Assembly: GCA_900545135.1 (NCBI GenBank)
Contig: UQXL01000021.1
Span: forward strand, 1-41,673
Direction: 5' to 3'
DNA length: 41,673 bases
Source: an uncultured Eubacteriales bacterium
GTDB taxonomy: Bacteria; Bacillota; Clostridia; Peptostreptococcales; Anaerovoracaceae
The notes under the pieces were generated by a model that worked only from the letters and a program-made list of their open reading frames with translations, did not search any database and had not been told where the DNA came from. Made by a program: the position numbers and the translations under genes. Of the stretch, positions 1-8,352 are shown in pieces. The first letter of the stretch is position 1. Each line of letters starts with the position of its first letter.

Positions 1-885
1 GGTGCGGAATATTATCGGCATGCGGTTTGAAATACCGCCGTTTATGCCGCCGCTGCTGTTGGTTTTAGTGACTATCCTGCCGTTATCGTACATGAAACCG
101 TCGTTGGCTTCCGAGCCTCTCATCTCCGCCACGGCGAACCCCGCACCGAACTCTATGCCTTTCACCGCAGGAATGGAAAAAATATTGTGAGCTATCATTC
201 CCTCGATAGTGTCAAACCATGGCTCGCCTGTTCCCGCCGGCATATTGATGACCGCCGTTTCCAGCACGCCTCCCACGCTGTCGCCTTCGGAGGCGGCTTT
301 GAGCATCTCAGCCTCTATTGCCTCTCTGTTTTCCAGTACCGGAAACTGCGCACTGCTCAGCAGCTTTATATCCTCTTCGTAATTTTCAAAATCCCTGTCA
401 CAGACTCCGTGGCAGCTTTTGATGTGTGTGCCTGTATATATGCCCTTATCTTCAAGAGCTCTCATGACTATGGCTCCGGCTGCCACCAGAGCGGCTGTTA
501 TCCTGCCTGAAAAATGCCCGCCGCCCCTGAAATCCTCAAAGCCGCCGTATTTATAGGCCGCCGTCAGGTCGGCATGGGACGGCCTTGGCTTGCGTCTTAT
601 CTCTTCATAATCTCCACTCTTTGTATCCTGATTTCTTATCATAACTGCAAGGGGAGTCCCGGTGGTGTATCCGTTGTACACGCCGCTTAAAAATTCAGGC
701 TTGTCAGGCTCGCGCCGCTTCGTCGACGCTTTGCCGTAGGGTCTGCGCTGTCCAAGCTTTTCCTGGATATATTCAACATCTATCTTTATTCCCGGGGAAA
801 TTCCGTCTATCACGGCTCCGATGGCTTCTCCGTGGCTTTCGCCGAAGAGTGTGACCGTCAGAGCGTTTCCCATCGTATTCTTCAT
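1..885 (-). CDS. aroC: Chorismate synthase (partial, 3' end off the left edge)
   Basis: Converts 5-enolpyruvylshikimate-3-phosphate to chorismate using reduced FMN, the last step of the shikimate pathway. The frame is open from an ATG at 885 to base 1, giving 295 codons with no stop because the gene leaves the window. The translation has the family's GESHG near residue 15, RRPYG, an RKPRPSHAD block and GGHFSGR, and ends near GGISNRMP (usually GGISNGMP). The start is supported by GGAGG about 8 bases upstream and by overlap with the aroB stop as ATGA, which implies translational coupling. It is the most downstream visible gene of the aromatic operon. Confidence 0.95.
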   Translation of the reverse strand, partial: MKNTMGNALTVTLFGESHGEAIGAVIDGISPGIKIDVEYIQEKLGQRRPYGKASTKRREPDKPEFLSGVYNGYTTGTPLAVMIRNQDTKSGDYEEIRRKPRPSHADLTAAYKYGGFEDFRGGGHFSGRITAALVAAGAIVMRALEDKGIYTGTHIKSCHGVCDRDFENYEEDIKLLSSAQFPVLENREAIEAEMLKAASEGDSVGGVLETAVINMPAGTGEPWFDTIEGMIAHNIFSIPAVKGIEFGAGFAVAEMRGSEANDGFMYDNGRIVTKTNSSGGINGGISNRMPIIFRT

Positions 886-1883
886 CCGAACACCTCCGTA
901 TAAGCTTTGAGAAGCTCAGTTTTATCCATCCTGACAAATTTGTGGCTGCCGATTTTTTCCGTCTGAACTGTTATTATGGAATTGCCGTCCGCTTTCTTGT
1001 CATGCATCACGGCTTCCATCACTTCGTCGGCTCCGGCGCTGCAGCTTGTCGGCAGTCCGTGCTTTTCAAGGACTTTCTTCAGCCTCGGCCTTATGCTCTT
1101 ATCTGTCATCGGCAGCATGCCGAGAGCCACGCACTGGCCGTGAAGCATGCCGGTCACGCTTTCTATGCCGTGTCCTATGGTATGGCCGAAGTTCAATGCT
1201 CGCCTTACGCCGGACTCCTTTTCGTCCTCCGCCACTACTGACGCTTTTATCTTCAAAGCTCCGGCAATCGCTTCTTCCAGCATGTTTTCGACGCCGCGTT
1301 TTTCTATCATCTCAAAGAGGCCGCTGTCAAAGGCCGCCGCCATCTTTATTATCTCCGCTGCTCCGCAGGCCGTCTGTTCCCCATCTAAAGTAGCGAGAAC
1401 GTCAGGGTCTATGATGACCGCCTTTGGCTGGTAGAAAGCGCCTATTATGTTCTTTATACCGCAGAAATCCACTGCCGTCTTGCCGCCTACGGAAGAATCC
1501 ACCTGTGCCAGCAGGCTGGTCGGAACGTTGTAAAAGTCTATTCCTCTCATGTAGCAGGCTGCCGCGAAGCCGGCCAGATCACCTGTCACTCCGCCGCCGA
1601 CTGCCACAACGCAGTCTTTCCTTGAAAAGCCCTGACTGAGCATGGCCTCGCACAGCTTCCTAAAGCTGCCGAGATTTTTCGAAGCTTCGCCTGCCTCGAT
1701 GACTATCGTCACCGGACTGGCGCACTGTCTGCTCAAGGCGGCAGCATATTCTTCAGGAATCCCGCTGTCGGTAACTATCAAAGCTTTTCTCTCGAGATTC
1801 AGGATTTCTCCCGCTCTTTTCAGCACGCCACGCTCGAGAGTTATATCGTAGCTGTCCTTTCCCAGGGCTACAGGTATTTTCAT
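882..1883 (-). CDS. aroB: 3-dehydroquinate synthase
   Basis: Cyclises DAHP to 3-dehydroquinate, the second shikimate step, using NAD and a divalent metal in the cytosol. The 333-residue protein (somewhat shorter than the roughly 360 of E. coli) has the NAD-binding GGGVTGDLAGF stretch near 96-106, PTSLLAQVDSSVGGK near 121-135, AEIIK near 176 and NFGHTIGHGIE near 231-241. The Glu and two His metal ligands expected in this fold are therefore in place. A usual HGE reads HGQ near 248-250, just after the last His ligand. The ATGA overlap with aroC and a 41-base gap after pheA place it inside one operon. Confidence 0.96.
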   Translation of the reverse strand: MKIPVALGKDSYDITLERGVLKRAGEILNLERKALIVTDSGIPEEYAAALSRQCASPVTIVIEAGEASKNLGSFRKLCEAMLSQGFSRKDCVVAVGGGVTGDLAGFAAACYMRGIDFYNVPTSLLAQVDSSVGGKTAVDFCGIKNIIGAFYQPKAVIIDPDVLATLDGEQTACGAAEIIKMAAAFDSGLFEMIEKRGVENMLEEAIAGALKIKASVVAEDEKESGVRRALNFGHTIGHGIESVTGMLHGQCVALGMLPMTDKSIRPRLKKVLEKHGLPTSCSAGADEVMEAVMHDKKADGNSIITVQTEKIGSHKFVRMDKTELLKAYTEVFG

Positions 1884-1924
1884 GCTAAACCTCCTGCTTT
1901 CGTCTCAAAATTTCCGCTGCTGTG

Positions 1925-3025
1925 CTAAATCTCCTGTTTCAGCAGAGCGTTGTAGGAGCCTACTATCTTTATCTTGTCGCAGCAGCTATTCATTTCTTCG
2001 ACGCACTGCCTGCCGTTTTCGCTGTATATGTCTCCGGCGGCCTCCACATAGAAATAGTACTGCCACATCAGCTGACGCATAGGTCTTGAACGCAGCGTCC
2101 TCATGTTGAAGCCGTGTTTTCCGATTATATTCAGAGCTTCCGCCAGAGAGCCTGCTTCGTTGCGCGCAGTGAACACGAGGGAGAAATATGAATTGCCGCT
2201 GTTTCCCGTAGCGCTGTTGTCTGATGCCGAAAAAACTGCGAATCTGGTCGTGTTGGACCTGTCGTCGTTGATGCTCCTTGCCAACACCTCCAGCCCCATC
2301 AGCTTGGCTGATTCGGCGCTGGCTATGGCCGCGACGCTCTTGTCGTTTTCTTCTTTTACGTGCTGGGCGGCAAGGGCTGTATTGGAATATTCTATTTCCT
2401 TGAAGCCGTTTTCTTTTATAAACTCTGCGCACTGGGACAATGCCTGGGAATGGCTGACCACAGTCTTTACGTCCTTGAGGGTGGCTCCCTCTATGCCTAA
2501 AAGGTCGTGTGTCACTGCTAAATCATACATTCCGTTGATGAAAAGGGGACCGGAAAACATCAGGTCGTTTACCTGATCCACATATCCGGCGAAACTGTTT
2601 TCCACAGGCAGCACAGCGCAGTCACATTCTCCGTTCTGTACTGATTCATAGGCTTTCTTGAAACTGGTATAAGCGATTTTCTTGGCTTTGGGAAATATAT
2701 GGGAAGCCGCTATATGGGCAAAAGCCCCCTCCGTTCCGCAATAGGCTACTTTAACTCCCTCCAGCAGTTTGGTCTGATAGCTCCTTGAGACTTTCATCGT
2801 CTCCTTCAAAAAGTTCATATAGTAAGGCTTAAGTTCGTCATCAGATATCCTTGCCGTGCCGCCGGCTATGACTTGCTCTTCCCTCTTGGCGTCCAGCACG
2901 GGAAGGCCTTTGTGCTGCTTGTATCTGGCCACCTCCGCCACCAGCTTCATCCTCCTGGTGAACAGGTCAGCCATTTCATTATCTATTTCTGTGATCTCTT
3001 TTCTTAAAATTTTCAAATCTTCCAT
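1925..3025 (-). CDS. pheA: Bifunctional chorismate mutase / prephenate dehydratase (P-protein)
   Basis: Turns chorismate into prephenate and then phenylpyruvate, the committed branch to phenylalanine. The 366 residues show an AroQ-type chorismate mutase helix bundle at about 1-85, a prephenate dehydratase domain at about 90-270, and a C-terminal ACT domain at about 278-362. The dehydratase domain has PVENSFAGYV, HSQALSQC at 192-199 and the catalytic TRF at 260-262. The ACT segment that is usually ESRP and binds phenylalanine reads RSRP at 312-315. By family knowledge the ACT domain should give phenylalanine feedback, but the Glu to Arg change leaves this open. The gene sits between an aminotransferase and aroB on one strand. 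Confidence 0.95.
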   Translation of the reverse strand: MEDLKILRKEITEIDNEMADLFTRRMKLVAEVARYKQHKGLPVLDAKREEQVIAGGTARISDDELKPYYMNFLKETMKVSRSYQTKLLEGVKVAYCGTEGAFAHIAASHIFPKAKKIAYTSFKKAYESVQNGECDCAVLPVENSFAGYVDQVNDLMFSGPLFINGMYDLAVTHDLLGIEGATLKDVKTVVSHSQALSQCAEFIKENGFKEIEYSNTALAAQHVKEENDKSVAAIASAESAKLMGLEVLARSINDDRSNTTRFAVFSASDNSATGNSGNSYFSLVFTARNEAGSLAEALNIIGKHGFNMRTLRSRPMRQLMWQYYFYVEAAGDIYSENGRQCVEEMNSCCDKIKIVGSYNALLKQEI

Positions 3026-3102
3026 CTTGTTTCCGTCCTGTTTTGTATTTTGCCCGCCGACTTAAATCCGGGGCAGCTTATTCACGGCTTACGTCCGCCG
3101 GC

Positions 3103-4293
3103 TTAAATCAGCTCGTAGCTCCTTGCCAGAGCCTCAAATGTCGGTTTTGAGTTTTCTATCTGTTTTCTGCTGACGCAGTAGGAAATTCTCACATACCCCG
3201 TCATGCCGAAGCTGTCGCTGGGAACGATGAGCAGCTCATATTTCTTTGCTCTCTCGGAAAACTCGTTTCCGTCGCCGCTTGGAGACTTGACAAAGAGGTA
3301 GAACGCCCCATCCGGCCTCACCGCTTCAAATCCGCAGCTTGTTATCATCTCATATATCAGAGCGCGGTTTTCTTCATAGGCAGAAATGTCTGACGTCAGT
3401 CCCTGATGCTTTGCGACTACTTTCTGCAGCAAGCTGGGAGCGCAGACGAAGCCCAAGCTTCTTCCGCTGCCGCATATGGTATCGAACAACTTCTTTCTGC
3501 TGACAGCTTTCGGCGACACCATCACATAGCCTATCCTCTCTCCCGGCAGCGAAAGCGATTTGCTGTAAGAATAACAGATTATCGTGTTATCGTAATAATG
3601 GGCCGGAAACGGAGCCTTTGCTCCGCCGTAGACCAGTTCTCTGTACGGCTCGTCTGAAATCAGGTATATCTCCTTGCCGTATTTTTTCTCCTTTTCACGC
3701 AGGAATCCGCCCAGCGCTTCCAGCGTTTTTTCCGTCAGCACCGCACCCGTAGGGTTGTTGGGCGAATTTATGATTACGGCCGCCGTCTTCTCCGAAAAAG
3801 CTTTTTCCAGAGCTTCAAAATCTATTTGAAAGTCCTCCGTCGAAACCGGCACTTCCACAGCTTTGGCGCCTGAATTTTCTATGAACACTTTATATTCGGG
3901 AAAATACGGCGTAAAGACTATGACCTCTTCTCCCTCCAAGGCCACTGATTTCAGAGCTATGGTCAGGGAGGCCGCCGCTCCTGCGGTCATATATACGTCC
4001 GACGCTTCCGCACCGAGGGAATATTCTGAGTTTATGTAATCGGCCACGGCTTTCCTCGCCTCCATGTCTCCGGCTGCCGAGGTATATCCGTGAAGATCCA
4101 CTGGATTGGAAAGCTCCAGCAGCTCCACCATGCTCCTCGTTATCTGGTCAGGGCAGGGAACGCTTGGATTTCCTATGCTGAAATCAAACACGTTTTCCTC
4201 TCCCACTGCTGCCTTTCTCTGTCTGCCGAATTCAAACAGCTCTCTTATGACCGAGCTGTTGCGTCCTTTTTCCGTCATCGTTTCATTTATCAT
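3103..4293 (-). CDS. PLP-dependent class I/II aminotransferase (aromatic/aspartate type)
   Basis: A fold-type I aminotransferase of 396 residues. Visible motifs are SPNNPTG near 177-183, the PLP-contacting SDEPY near 213-217, the Schiff-base lysine at about 245 in SYSKSLSLPGER, and a C-terminal RISYC arginine segment that binds the substrate carboxylate. I chose the ATG at 4293, with GAGGTGG just upstream. A TTG 15 bases further upstream would lie next to that Shine-Dalgarno site. As first gene of the operon with pheA, aroB and aroC, the likely role is transamination of phenylpyruvate or a related keto acid. The fold alone does not exclude an aspartate aminotransferase. A clear promoter lies upstream. 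Confidence 0.88.
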   Translation of the reverse strand: MINETMTEKGRNSSVIRELFEFGRQRKAAVGEENVFDFSIGNPSVPCPDQITRSMVELLELSNPVDLHGYTSAAGDMEARKAVADYINSEYSLGAEASDVYMTAGAAASLTIALKSVALEGEEVIVFTPYFPEYKVFIENSGAKAVEVPVSTEDFQIDFEALEKAFSEKTAAVIINSPNNPTGAVLTEKTLEALGGFLREKEKKYGKEIYLISDEPYRELVYGGAKAPFPAHYYDNTIICYSYSKSLSLPGERIGYVMVSPKAVSRKKLFDTICGSGRSLGFVCAPSLLQKVVAKHQGLTSDISAYEENRALIYEMITSCGFEAVRPDGAFYLFVKSPSGDGNEFSERAKKYELLIVPSDSFGMTGYVRISYCVSRKQIENSKPTFEALARSYELI

Positions 4294-4331
4294 GAGTCCA
4301 CCTCGCAAGTTATCACTGTTAACTATATTGA

Positions 4332-4360
4332 ATTATAAACATTTATCGGCTTAAAGTCAA
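4332..4360 (-). promoter_or_regulatory. Sigma-A promoter of the aromatic operon
   Basis: Reading the minus strand, TTGACT (4360-4355) is followed after 17 bases by TATAAT (4337-4332). This is one mismatch from the full consensus with ideal spacing. The expected transcription start is about 30 bases before the aminotransferase ATG. The leader is too short for a T-box or a long attenuator. Confidence 0.85.
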
Positions 4361-4477
4361 CAGTCTCACAAAAATATTGCATGCTTTTAACAGAAAGGAT
4401 ATAATATGGTTAACGATATTAACTGTCCCTCTCAAAATTCGCAGACGGTTTTGGTTTGCTTCGGCGAGCATGAAGCG

Positions 4478-4647
4478 GCAAAGCTCTGCTGTGTGCAAAG
4501 TTCCGCGTCATGCAAAGCTTCTCGGCGTGCAAAGCTTCATGGACTGCAAAGTTTCTCGGCGTGCAAAGCTTCTCGGCGTGCAAAGCTTCTCGTCATGCGA
4601 AACTTAGCGGACTGCAAAACTTCTCGGACTTCAAAGCTTTGCGCTGC
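4478..4647. repeat. Tandem array of a 17-bp unit, about 10 copies
   Basis: Ten consecutive 17-base units start at 4478, 4495, 4512 and so on to 4631. The central copies read GCAAAGCTTCTCGGCGT and carry an AAGCTT core. The outer copies are progressively degraded. Since 17 is not a multiple of 3, every forward frame stays open and shows the same repeating peptide, which explains the overlapping short open frames here. I see no start with a convincing ribosome site and regard the array as non-coding. Confidence 0.85.
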
Positions 4648-4855
4648 GGCCGCCGGCCTGGTGATCCCGGGCGAGTTCGAGCGAGCTCGGGGGTTGAGAA
4701 ATTTTGTGTGATTCCGAGCGAGTTCGGGCCTTCAGGAAATTTCGTGTGATTCCGGATGAGTTCGAGCGATTGCAGGCGGTCTCGTGTGAGTTCTGACAAG
4801 TTTGAGCGAGTTTTAGCAAGTTTAATCGAGTTCTGGCATCATCGGACTGGGGCAA
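4648..4855. repeat. Degenerate GAGTTC/GAGCGAG-rich intergenic repeat
   Basis: Immediately after the 17-bp array come loosely repeated words such as GCGAGTTCGAGCGA, GTGTGATTCCG and GAAATTT(T/C)GTGTGATTCC spaced about 40-60 bases apart. The last part drifts to GAGCGAGTTTTAGCAAG. It looks like an old, decayed tandem array. No supported gene, terminator or known RNA is visible between the operon promoter and the TetR gene apart from these repeats. Confidence 0.55.
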
Positions 4856-4900
4856 AGTTTTAAAGCTTTAATAGATTCAACAGATTTCAAGGAGATTTTT

Positions 4901-5425
4901 ATGGAAGATACAGATGGAACGCTGGTCCTCAGAGAAAAGCTTTTATCCGCCGGTATCGACGAAATAGTAGCTCACGGAGTGAGGGATTTTTCCCTCCGCA
5001 GAGTGGCCGCCTCGTGCGGTGCCAGCTGCGCAGCGCCTTACAAACATTTTAAGAACAAAGACGAATTCATCAAAGAGATAATCGCCTACGTGGACGAAAA
5101 GTGGGAGCGTCTCCAGTCACAGATATGCTCCGCCTTTGACGACCCCGTAAGACGAATCGCCGAGCTGTGCGTGGCCAACGTCAGATTCAAAGTCGCCAAT
5201 CCTTTGTACGGCATGGGCAGTTCACCTTTTGCGCCTGAGATAACCTCTCAGATAAAAGCGTATTGTGAAACTGCCGGACTGGACGATTTTGAAGTTCGCA
5301 GCTTCGCCATATCATCCCTGACATGGGGCGCGGCTTCTCTGATAGGCGCCGGCAAGATTGAGAACAGCGACGATAACCTCGCCATGCTGAAAGAACAGGT
5401 GATGAAAGAGCTGAGCACCGATTGA
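4901..5425 (+). CDS. TetR/AcrR-family transcriptional regulator
   Basis: A 174-residue DNA-binding repressor type protein. The N-terminal helix-turn-helix (about residues 8-55) reads LLSAGIDEIVAHGV, then DFSLRRVAASCGAS, then PYKHFKNKDEFI, the standard TetR pattern. The C-terminal ligand domain is short and not assignable. The start is fixed by AAGGAGA with a 5-base gap. There is no partner gene: upstream is non-coding repeat, and downstream are 1.5 kb of repeats and a convergent lipoprotein gene. The regulated target is therefore not evident. Confidence 0.88.
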   Translation: MEDTDGTLVLREKLLSAGIDEIVAHGVRDFSLRRVAASCGASCAAPYKHFKNKDEFIKEIIAYVDEKWERLQSQICSAFDDPVRRIAELCVANVRFKVANPLYGMGSSPFAPEITSQIKAYCETAGLDDFEVRSFAISSLTWGAASLIGAGKIENSDDNLAMLKEQVMKELSTD

Positions 5426-5518
5426 TTCGGGCACTCTGCCGTTTTCCTATGGGTTGAGGCAGGCGGTCAGCGCTGGCTTTACTTTATCGATTCGCCCATG
5501 TCCACTGCCAAACGCTTT

Positions 5519-5830
5519 ATTATACCACAGAACAAGTCCAGCAGCGGTGATTCAATGAACCCTTCCTTGCGGCAACGCCGAACAATACGATTTTGGGTTC
5601 ATTATACCACAAAGTAAGTCCAGCAGCGGTGATTCAATGAACCCTTCATTGCGGCAACGCCGAACAATACGATTTTGGGTTCATTATAAAGCCCTCCAGT
5701 GATCCGAACGGCGTTTCAATGAACCCCACCTTGCGGTGAAGCTGAACAATATGATTATTGCGTTTATTGTAACCGCCCACCAATCAGGCTAACGGCGTTT
5801 CAATGTCCTCTTCCTCTCCTGCGTTAGCCG
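5519..5830. repeat. Tandem 82-bp structured repeats, three full units plus a partial one
   Basis: ATTATA-type unit boundaries fall at 5519, 5601, 5683 and 5765, exactly 82 bases apart. Each unit holds a spacer ending TTCAA, a left arm TGAACCC, an inner hairpin CGGC-AAC-GCCG, and a right arm GGGTTCA (for example 5556-5562 with 5595-5601). In the third unit the right arm changes to the GCGTTTA type and the inner hairpin reads CGGT-GAA-GCTG. The fourth unit decays and runs into the hairpin module that follows. No open frame of note. Confidence 0.85.
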
Positions 5831-5832
5831 TG

Positions 5833-6089
5833 ATGTTGTATAATCCGCTGATTTTATATAATTATACAACATTTTTGCAACTTGAAGCAGCCTTTGCGGT
5901 GGGAAAACGTCCAATGTTGTAGATTTTTTTAATTTATCAAAATATTACAACATGAATCAGAAATCATGTTGTATCTTTCTGAAATTTTCTGAAATTCTAC
6001 AACATTGCTTTATTTTTATGTTGATTTAAGTTTGTACCATGGCTGTAATGTTGTAAAATATTATGGCTTTTTAAAAATTTTACAACATT
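5833..6089. repeat. Four-hairpin ATGTTGTA/TACAACAT module (type III), copy 1
   Basis: Four consecutive inverted repeats use ATGTTGTA left arms and TACAACAT right arms: 5833-5844 with 5861-5872, 5914-5921 with 5946-5953, 5966-5973 with 5998-6005, and 6048-6059 with 6077-6088. From about 5911 onward it aligns base by base, including loops and the TTTATG(T/C)TGATTT spacer, with 26253-26427. Stems of 8-12 bp and loops of 15-25 bases suggest a cruciform or RNA hairpin string. Function unknown. Confidence 0.8.
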
Positions 6090-6099
6090 GAGTAGTAAG

Positions 6100-6255
6100 T
6101 TCCCATCTCAGTGGCCACCCCTCTCGGCGAAGCCGGTGCAATCCTCTGCAGACTAACGCCCTCCAGTCAAACCTAGCTGTGATTCAATAGGCCCTGCCTT
6201 TAAAGGTCATATAATATACGGCAAGGCTTGTAGTATTCTGCGGCGTCATTTATAA
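6100..6255. repeat. Degenerate 80-82 bp unit remnants
   Basis: A remnant of the 82-bp family: GGCCACC, an inner CGGC-GAA-GCCG hairpin near 6125, then CTCTGCAGAC, the CGCCCTCCAGTC spacer near 6159 and TTCAATAGGCCC near 6184. It separates the type III and TIR-bounded modules. This unit is not recognisable past about 6200. Confidence 0.6.
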
Positions 6256-6262
6256 GTCATTT

Positions 6263-6558
6263 GTAATATTGTGGAAAATGTTGTACAATTCTTTGTTTTG
6301 GCTGATTTTTTACAACATTTCTTGTGATAAGGTACGGCGAAATTTGTCGAATCAACTATGAAATCGTGCTAATGTTGCCATATTTAGCGATATCTGAAAA
6401 TTTGCCAACAATTTTTTGAAAATATGTTGGCAAAATCGTCGTAAATCTTAAAAATGTACAACATCGACAAGATTCGACACCGTAAACCCTCTGGAATTGC
6501 GGCGGTTTTTCTTAAAATGTTGTCATTTTTTCTTCATCAGGGATTTTTGCCAACATTA
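6263..6558. repeat. TIR-bounded hairpin module (type I), copy 1
   Basis: Starts GTAATATTGTGGAAAATG and contains hairpin ATGTTGTA (6278-6285) with TACAACAT (6311-6318). A left inverted end CGAAATTTGTCGAA lies near 6338-6351. A core holds TGCCAACA (6403-6410) and ATGTTGGCA (6424-6432). The right inverted end TCGACAAGATTCGACAC is at 6464-6480. A last hairpin has ATGTTGTCA and TGCCAACAT arms. The same order of parts recurs at 26498-26790 and 38738-39050. No coding potential seen. Confidence 0.8.
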
Positions 6559-6592
6559 AAAAATTAAGCCGAACAATTTAGTTTTAATCTTA

Positions 6593-6839
6593 CTCTAACG
6601 CCCTCCAGTCAGCCAAGCGGAGTTTCAATGGCCGCTTCCTTGCGGCGTAGCCGTTGGAATATTCTGCGGACATTTTACCACAAAGCCAGTCTGGCAGAGT
6701 AATTCAATGAACCCTACCCTGCGGCAACGCCGAACAATACAACTTTGAGTTCATTATACCACAAGGCCAGTCTGGCAAATTGATTCAATAAACCCTACCT
6801 TGCGGCAACGCTGAACAATACGATTCTGGGTTCATTATA
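6593..6839. repeat. Tandem 80-82 bp structured repeats, three units
   Basis: Unit boundaries at about 6592, 6672, 6753 and 6834 give periods of 80-81 bases. Arms are TGGCCGC/GCGGACA, TGAACCC/GAGTTCA and TAAACCC/GGGTTCA. Inner hairpins are CGGC-GTA-GCCG, CGGC-AAC-GCCG and CGGC-AAC-GCTG. The arms stay pairable with at most one mismatch or wobble. The array ends about 20 bases before the terminator of the lipoprotein gene. Confidence 0.82.
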
Positions 6840-6859
6840 GAAATAAACCGATAACAAAC

Positions 6860-6910
6860 AAGCCCGGAAGCTCAACTCCTAAAAAGTTAAGCTCCAGGGC
6901 TTTCATTTTT
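6860..6910. terminator. Intrinsic terminator, probably bidirectional
   Basis: An 18-base arm AAGCCCGGAAGCTCAACT (6860-6877) pairs with a near-complementary arm ending AGGGCTT (6885-6902). It is followed on the plus strand by a T-rich run and on the minus strand by GTTTGTT. It lies directly after the stop of the minus-strand lipoprotein gene. Confidence 0.75.
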
Positions 6911-7595
6911 AATTATGCGGCTGGCCATCAGGATACAGCTGCATCATAAATTGTTCATAAATATTGGAGTTTTCGGAATACAAGCCGGATTTTTCTCTTT
7001 CACTGTTCTTTTCAGAGAGCAAAGCTTCGAGCATCGTTTCCTCATCTTCCGTATAATTATCATTTGCTACATGATCATAGGCTATCAGAAACTCAAGATA
7101 AGGTATGCGCCAATAATCTTTAAGATATGGCTCCGGGTCTTGTGAGTCGGTATATTCTTCATCTGCGATGCCTGCATCCGCGTCTTTCTGCAATGCGCTT
7201 TCTCCGTATGCTTTTAAAAGAACGGCCGTCAGATCATCCCGCGAAAGCAGTTCTTCAAAGCCGTTAAATGTTCGCATGAATTTTTCCGCTGCGTCATAAT
7301 ATCTGTCATAAGCTACATAATCGATCAGAAACGGATAATTCAATACCGTCTCCAAAAGAGCCTCCGTAGTCATCTCTTTCAGAATTTCCTCCGGAATCTG
7401 GCATGAAAGCTCTGCCTCCACCTTTGTCTCAAATTCATCCCACTCTTCATCATAAGACGTTACCGGAAAGTCATAAGGCTCGTCGACGTTGTAAGATTGA
7501 TTTTTTTGTGCGCATGCGGCAAAATTCATCGTAAGCGCCAGCGCCGCTATAACCAATATCGGCTTCACTTTTCTCTTCTTCATGATATATCTCAT
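6909..7595 (-). CDS. Putative lipoprotein of unknown function
   Basis: The 228-residue product begins with a basic stretch, a hydrophobic segment ILVIAALALTMNF and AAC at 26-28. This fits a type II lipoprotein signal peptide, although Phe at the -3 position is unusual. The mature part is acidic (clusters such as SYDEEWDEFE and EYTDSQDPEP) and rich in Tyr and Leu, with no recognised domain. The start could equally be the second Met at codon 5 (7583). Neither start has a strong ribosome site. It stands alone between the repeat island and tRNA-Gly, with a good terminator. I do not recognise its family. Confidence 0.7.
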   Translation of the reverse strand: MRYIMKKRKVKPILVIAALALTMNFAACAQKNQSYNVDEPYDFPVTSYDEEWDEFETKVEAELSCQIPEEILKEMTTEALLETVLNYPFLIDYVAYDRYYDAAEKFMRTFNGFEELLSRDDLTAVLLKAYGESALQKDADAGIADEEYTDSQDPEPYLKDYWRIPYLEFLIAYDHVANDNYTEDEETMLEALLSEKNSEREKSGLYSENSNIYEQFMMQLYPDGQPHN

Positions 7596-7710
7596 TTGCT
7601 TTACTCAAGATATGATTGATATATTATGCTGAAATAAAAACGTCCTGATTTATAAAAACGTCAGCTGCCTTTAAAGTCTGTCGATAGCCAAAGTGCAGTT
7701 TTTTCAAGTT

Positions 7711-7784
7711 TGGAGCGAGTGAAGGGAATCGAACCCTCGTGACCAGCTTGGGAAGCTGACGTTCTGCCATTGAACTACACCCGC
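7711..7784 (-). tRNA. tRNA-Gly (anticodon CCC), CCA encoded
   Basis: On the minus strand the acceptor arms GCGGGTG and CACTCGC pair (one G-U). The D arm is GTTC/GAAC, the anticodon arm TCAGC-TTCCCAA-GCTGG places CCC at 34-36, and the T arm is GAGGG-TTCGATT-CCCTT. A discriminator T precedes an encoded CCA. Total length is 74 bases, normal for bacterial tRNA-Gly. Confidence 0.95.
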
Positions 7785-8091
7785 AAAATATTATATTTTG
7801 AATTTAGGTTTATGTTTCAAATTCTACGCGGCGCGCTTTCTCTATCGCCGTGGATTTTTATGTCACTGCCTAATTCTCTATTGCTGTCGGTTATATTTTA
7901 ACACATCGCCGGCGCACTGGTAAACAAAATCAATCAAATTTATCAAAATAAATATCAATTTTTTTGCTCATGAAGAATCTCATGAGGATGAGCGACCGGG
8001 AAGTGACGGGAGCGTGCAAGTGATAGGTGCGTGCGAAGAAGAAGGACGCGCGAGGGAAAAGGTCGAAGAATAGGAGGCGCGCAAGCCAATG
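7785..8091. other. Intergenic stretch, AT-rich then GTGCG/GAAG-rich degenerate sequence
   Basis: From 7785 to about 7970 it is AT-rich upstream sequence of the tRNA gene. A TATAAT word (minus) at 7790-7795 is too close to the mature 5' end to be a convincing promoter. From 7970 to 8090 the sequence is a loose repeat of GTGCGTGC, GAAGAAG and GCGCG words, like a decayed tandem array. No gene seen. Confidence 0.5.
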
Positions 8092-8352
8092 TTGTAGAAT
8101 TATTACTCGCGCATCAAAATTTACAACATTATATTAAATGATTGTTGACAACTCCGAGTCGAAATTCGTCGATGTTGCATTTTTCGATAAATTCCAGAAA
8201 AAAATGCAACATTCTCCGCAAGAGATGTTGTAAAATCTGATAACTTTTCTGGATTTTACAACATCGACAAATTTCGACACGCTCAAAAAGACTGCTTCCG
8301 GCAGTAATGTTGTAAAATTTATGCGGTTCCAAAAAATTTTACAACATCTCTT
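8092..8352. repeat. TIR-bounded four-hairpin module (type II), copy 1
   Basis: Parts in order: hairpin ATGTTGTAGAATT with AAATTTACAACAT (8094-8129); left inverted end GTCGAAATTCGTCGATG from 8158; hairpin ATGTTGCATTTTT with AAAAATGCAACAT; hairpin ATGTTGTAAAATC with GATTTTACAACAT; right inverted end TCGACAAATTTCGACAC at 8264-8280; and a final ATGTTGTAAAATTT hairpin (8309-8347). The second hairpin uses TGTTGCA/TGCAACA where its neighbours use TGTTGTA/TACAACA. The order matches 17958-18226. Confidence 0.8.

Noticed and set aside
4294..4331. T-box or attenuator leader for the aromatic operon
   Set aside because: The distance from the promoter to the first gene is only about 30 bases, too short for either.
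4377..4749. Three overlapping plus-strand open frames of 76-101 codons
   Set aside because: They exist because the 17-bp repeat lacks stops in all frames. None has a convincing ribosome site or a recognisable domain.
5519..6839. 80-82 bp tandem repeats as a CRISPR array
   Set aside because: The whole unit is conserved, with internal palindromes and no unique spacers, and no cas genes are in the window.
5426..6908. A decayed transposase gene inside the repeat island
   Set aside because: No frame on either strand shows a recognisable transposase motif, and the content is accounted for by short structured repeats.
7790..7795. TATAAT box as promoter of tRNA-Gly
   Set aside because: It lies only about 6 bases from the mature 5' end, so transcription would start inside the tRNA.
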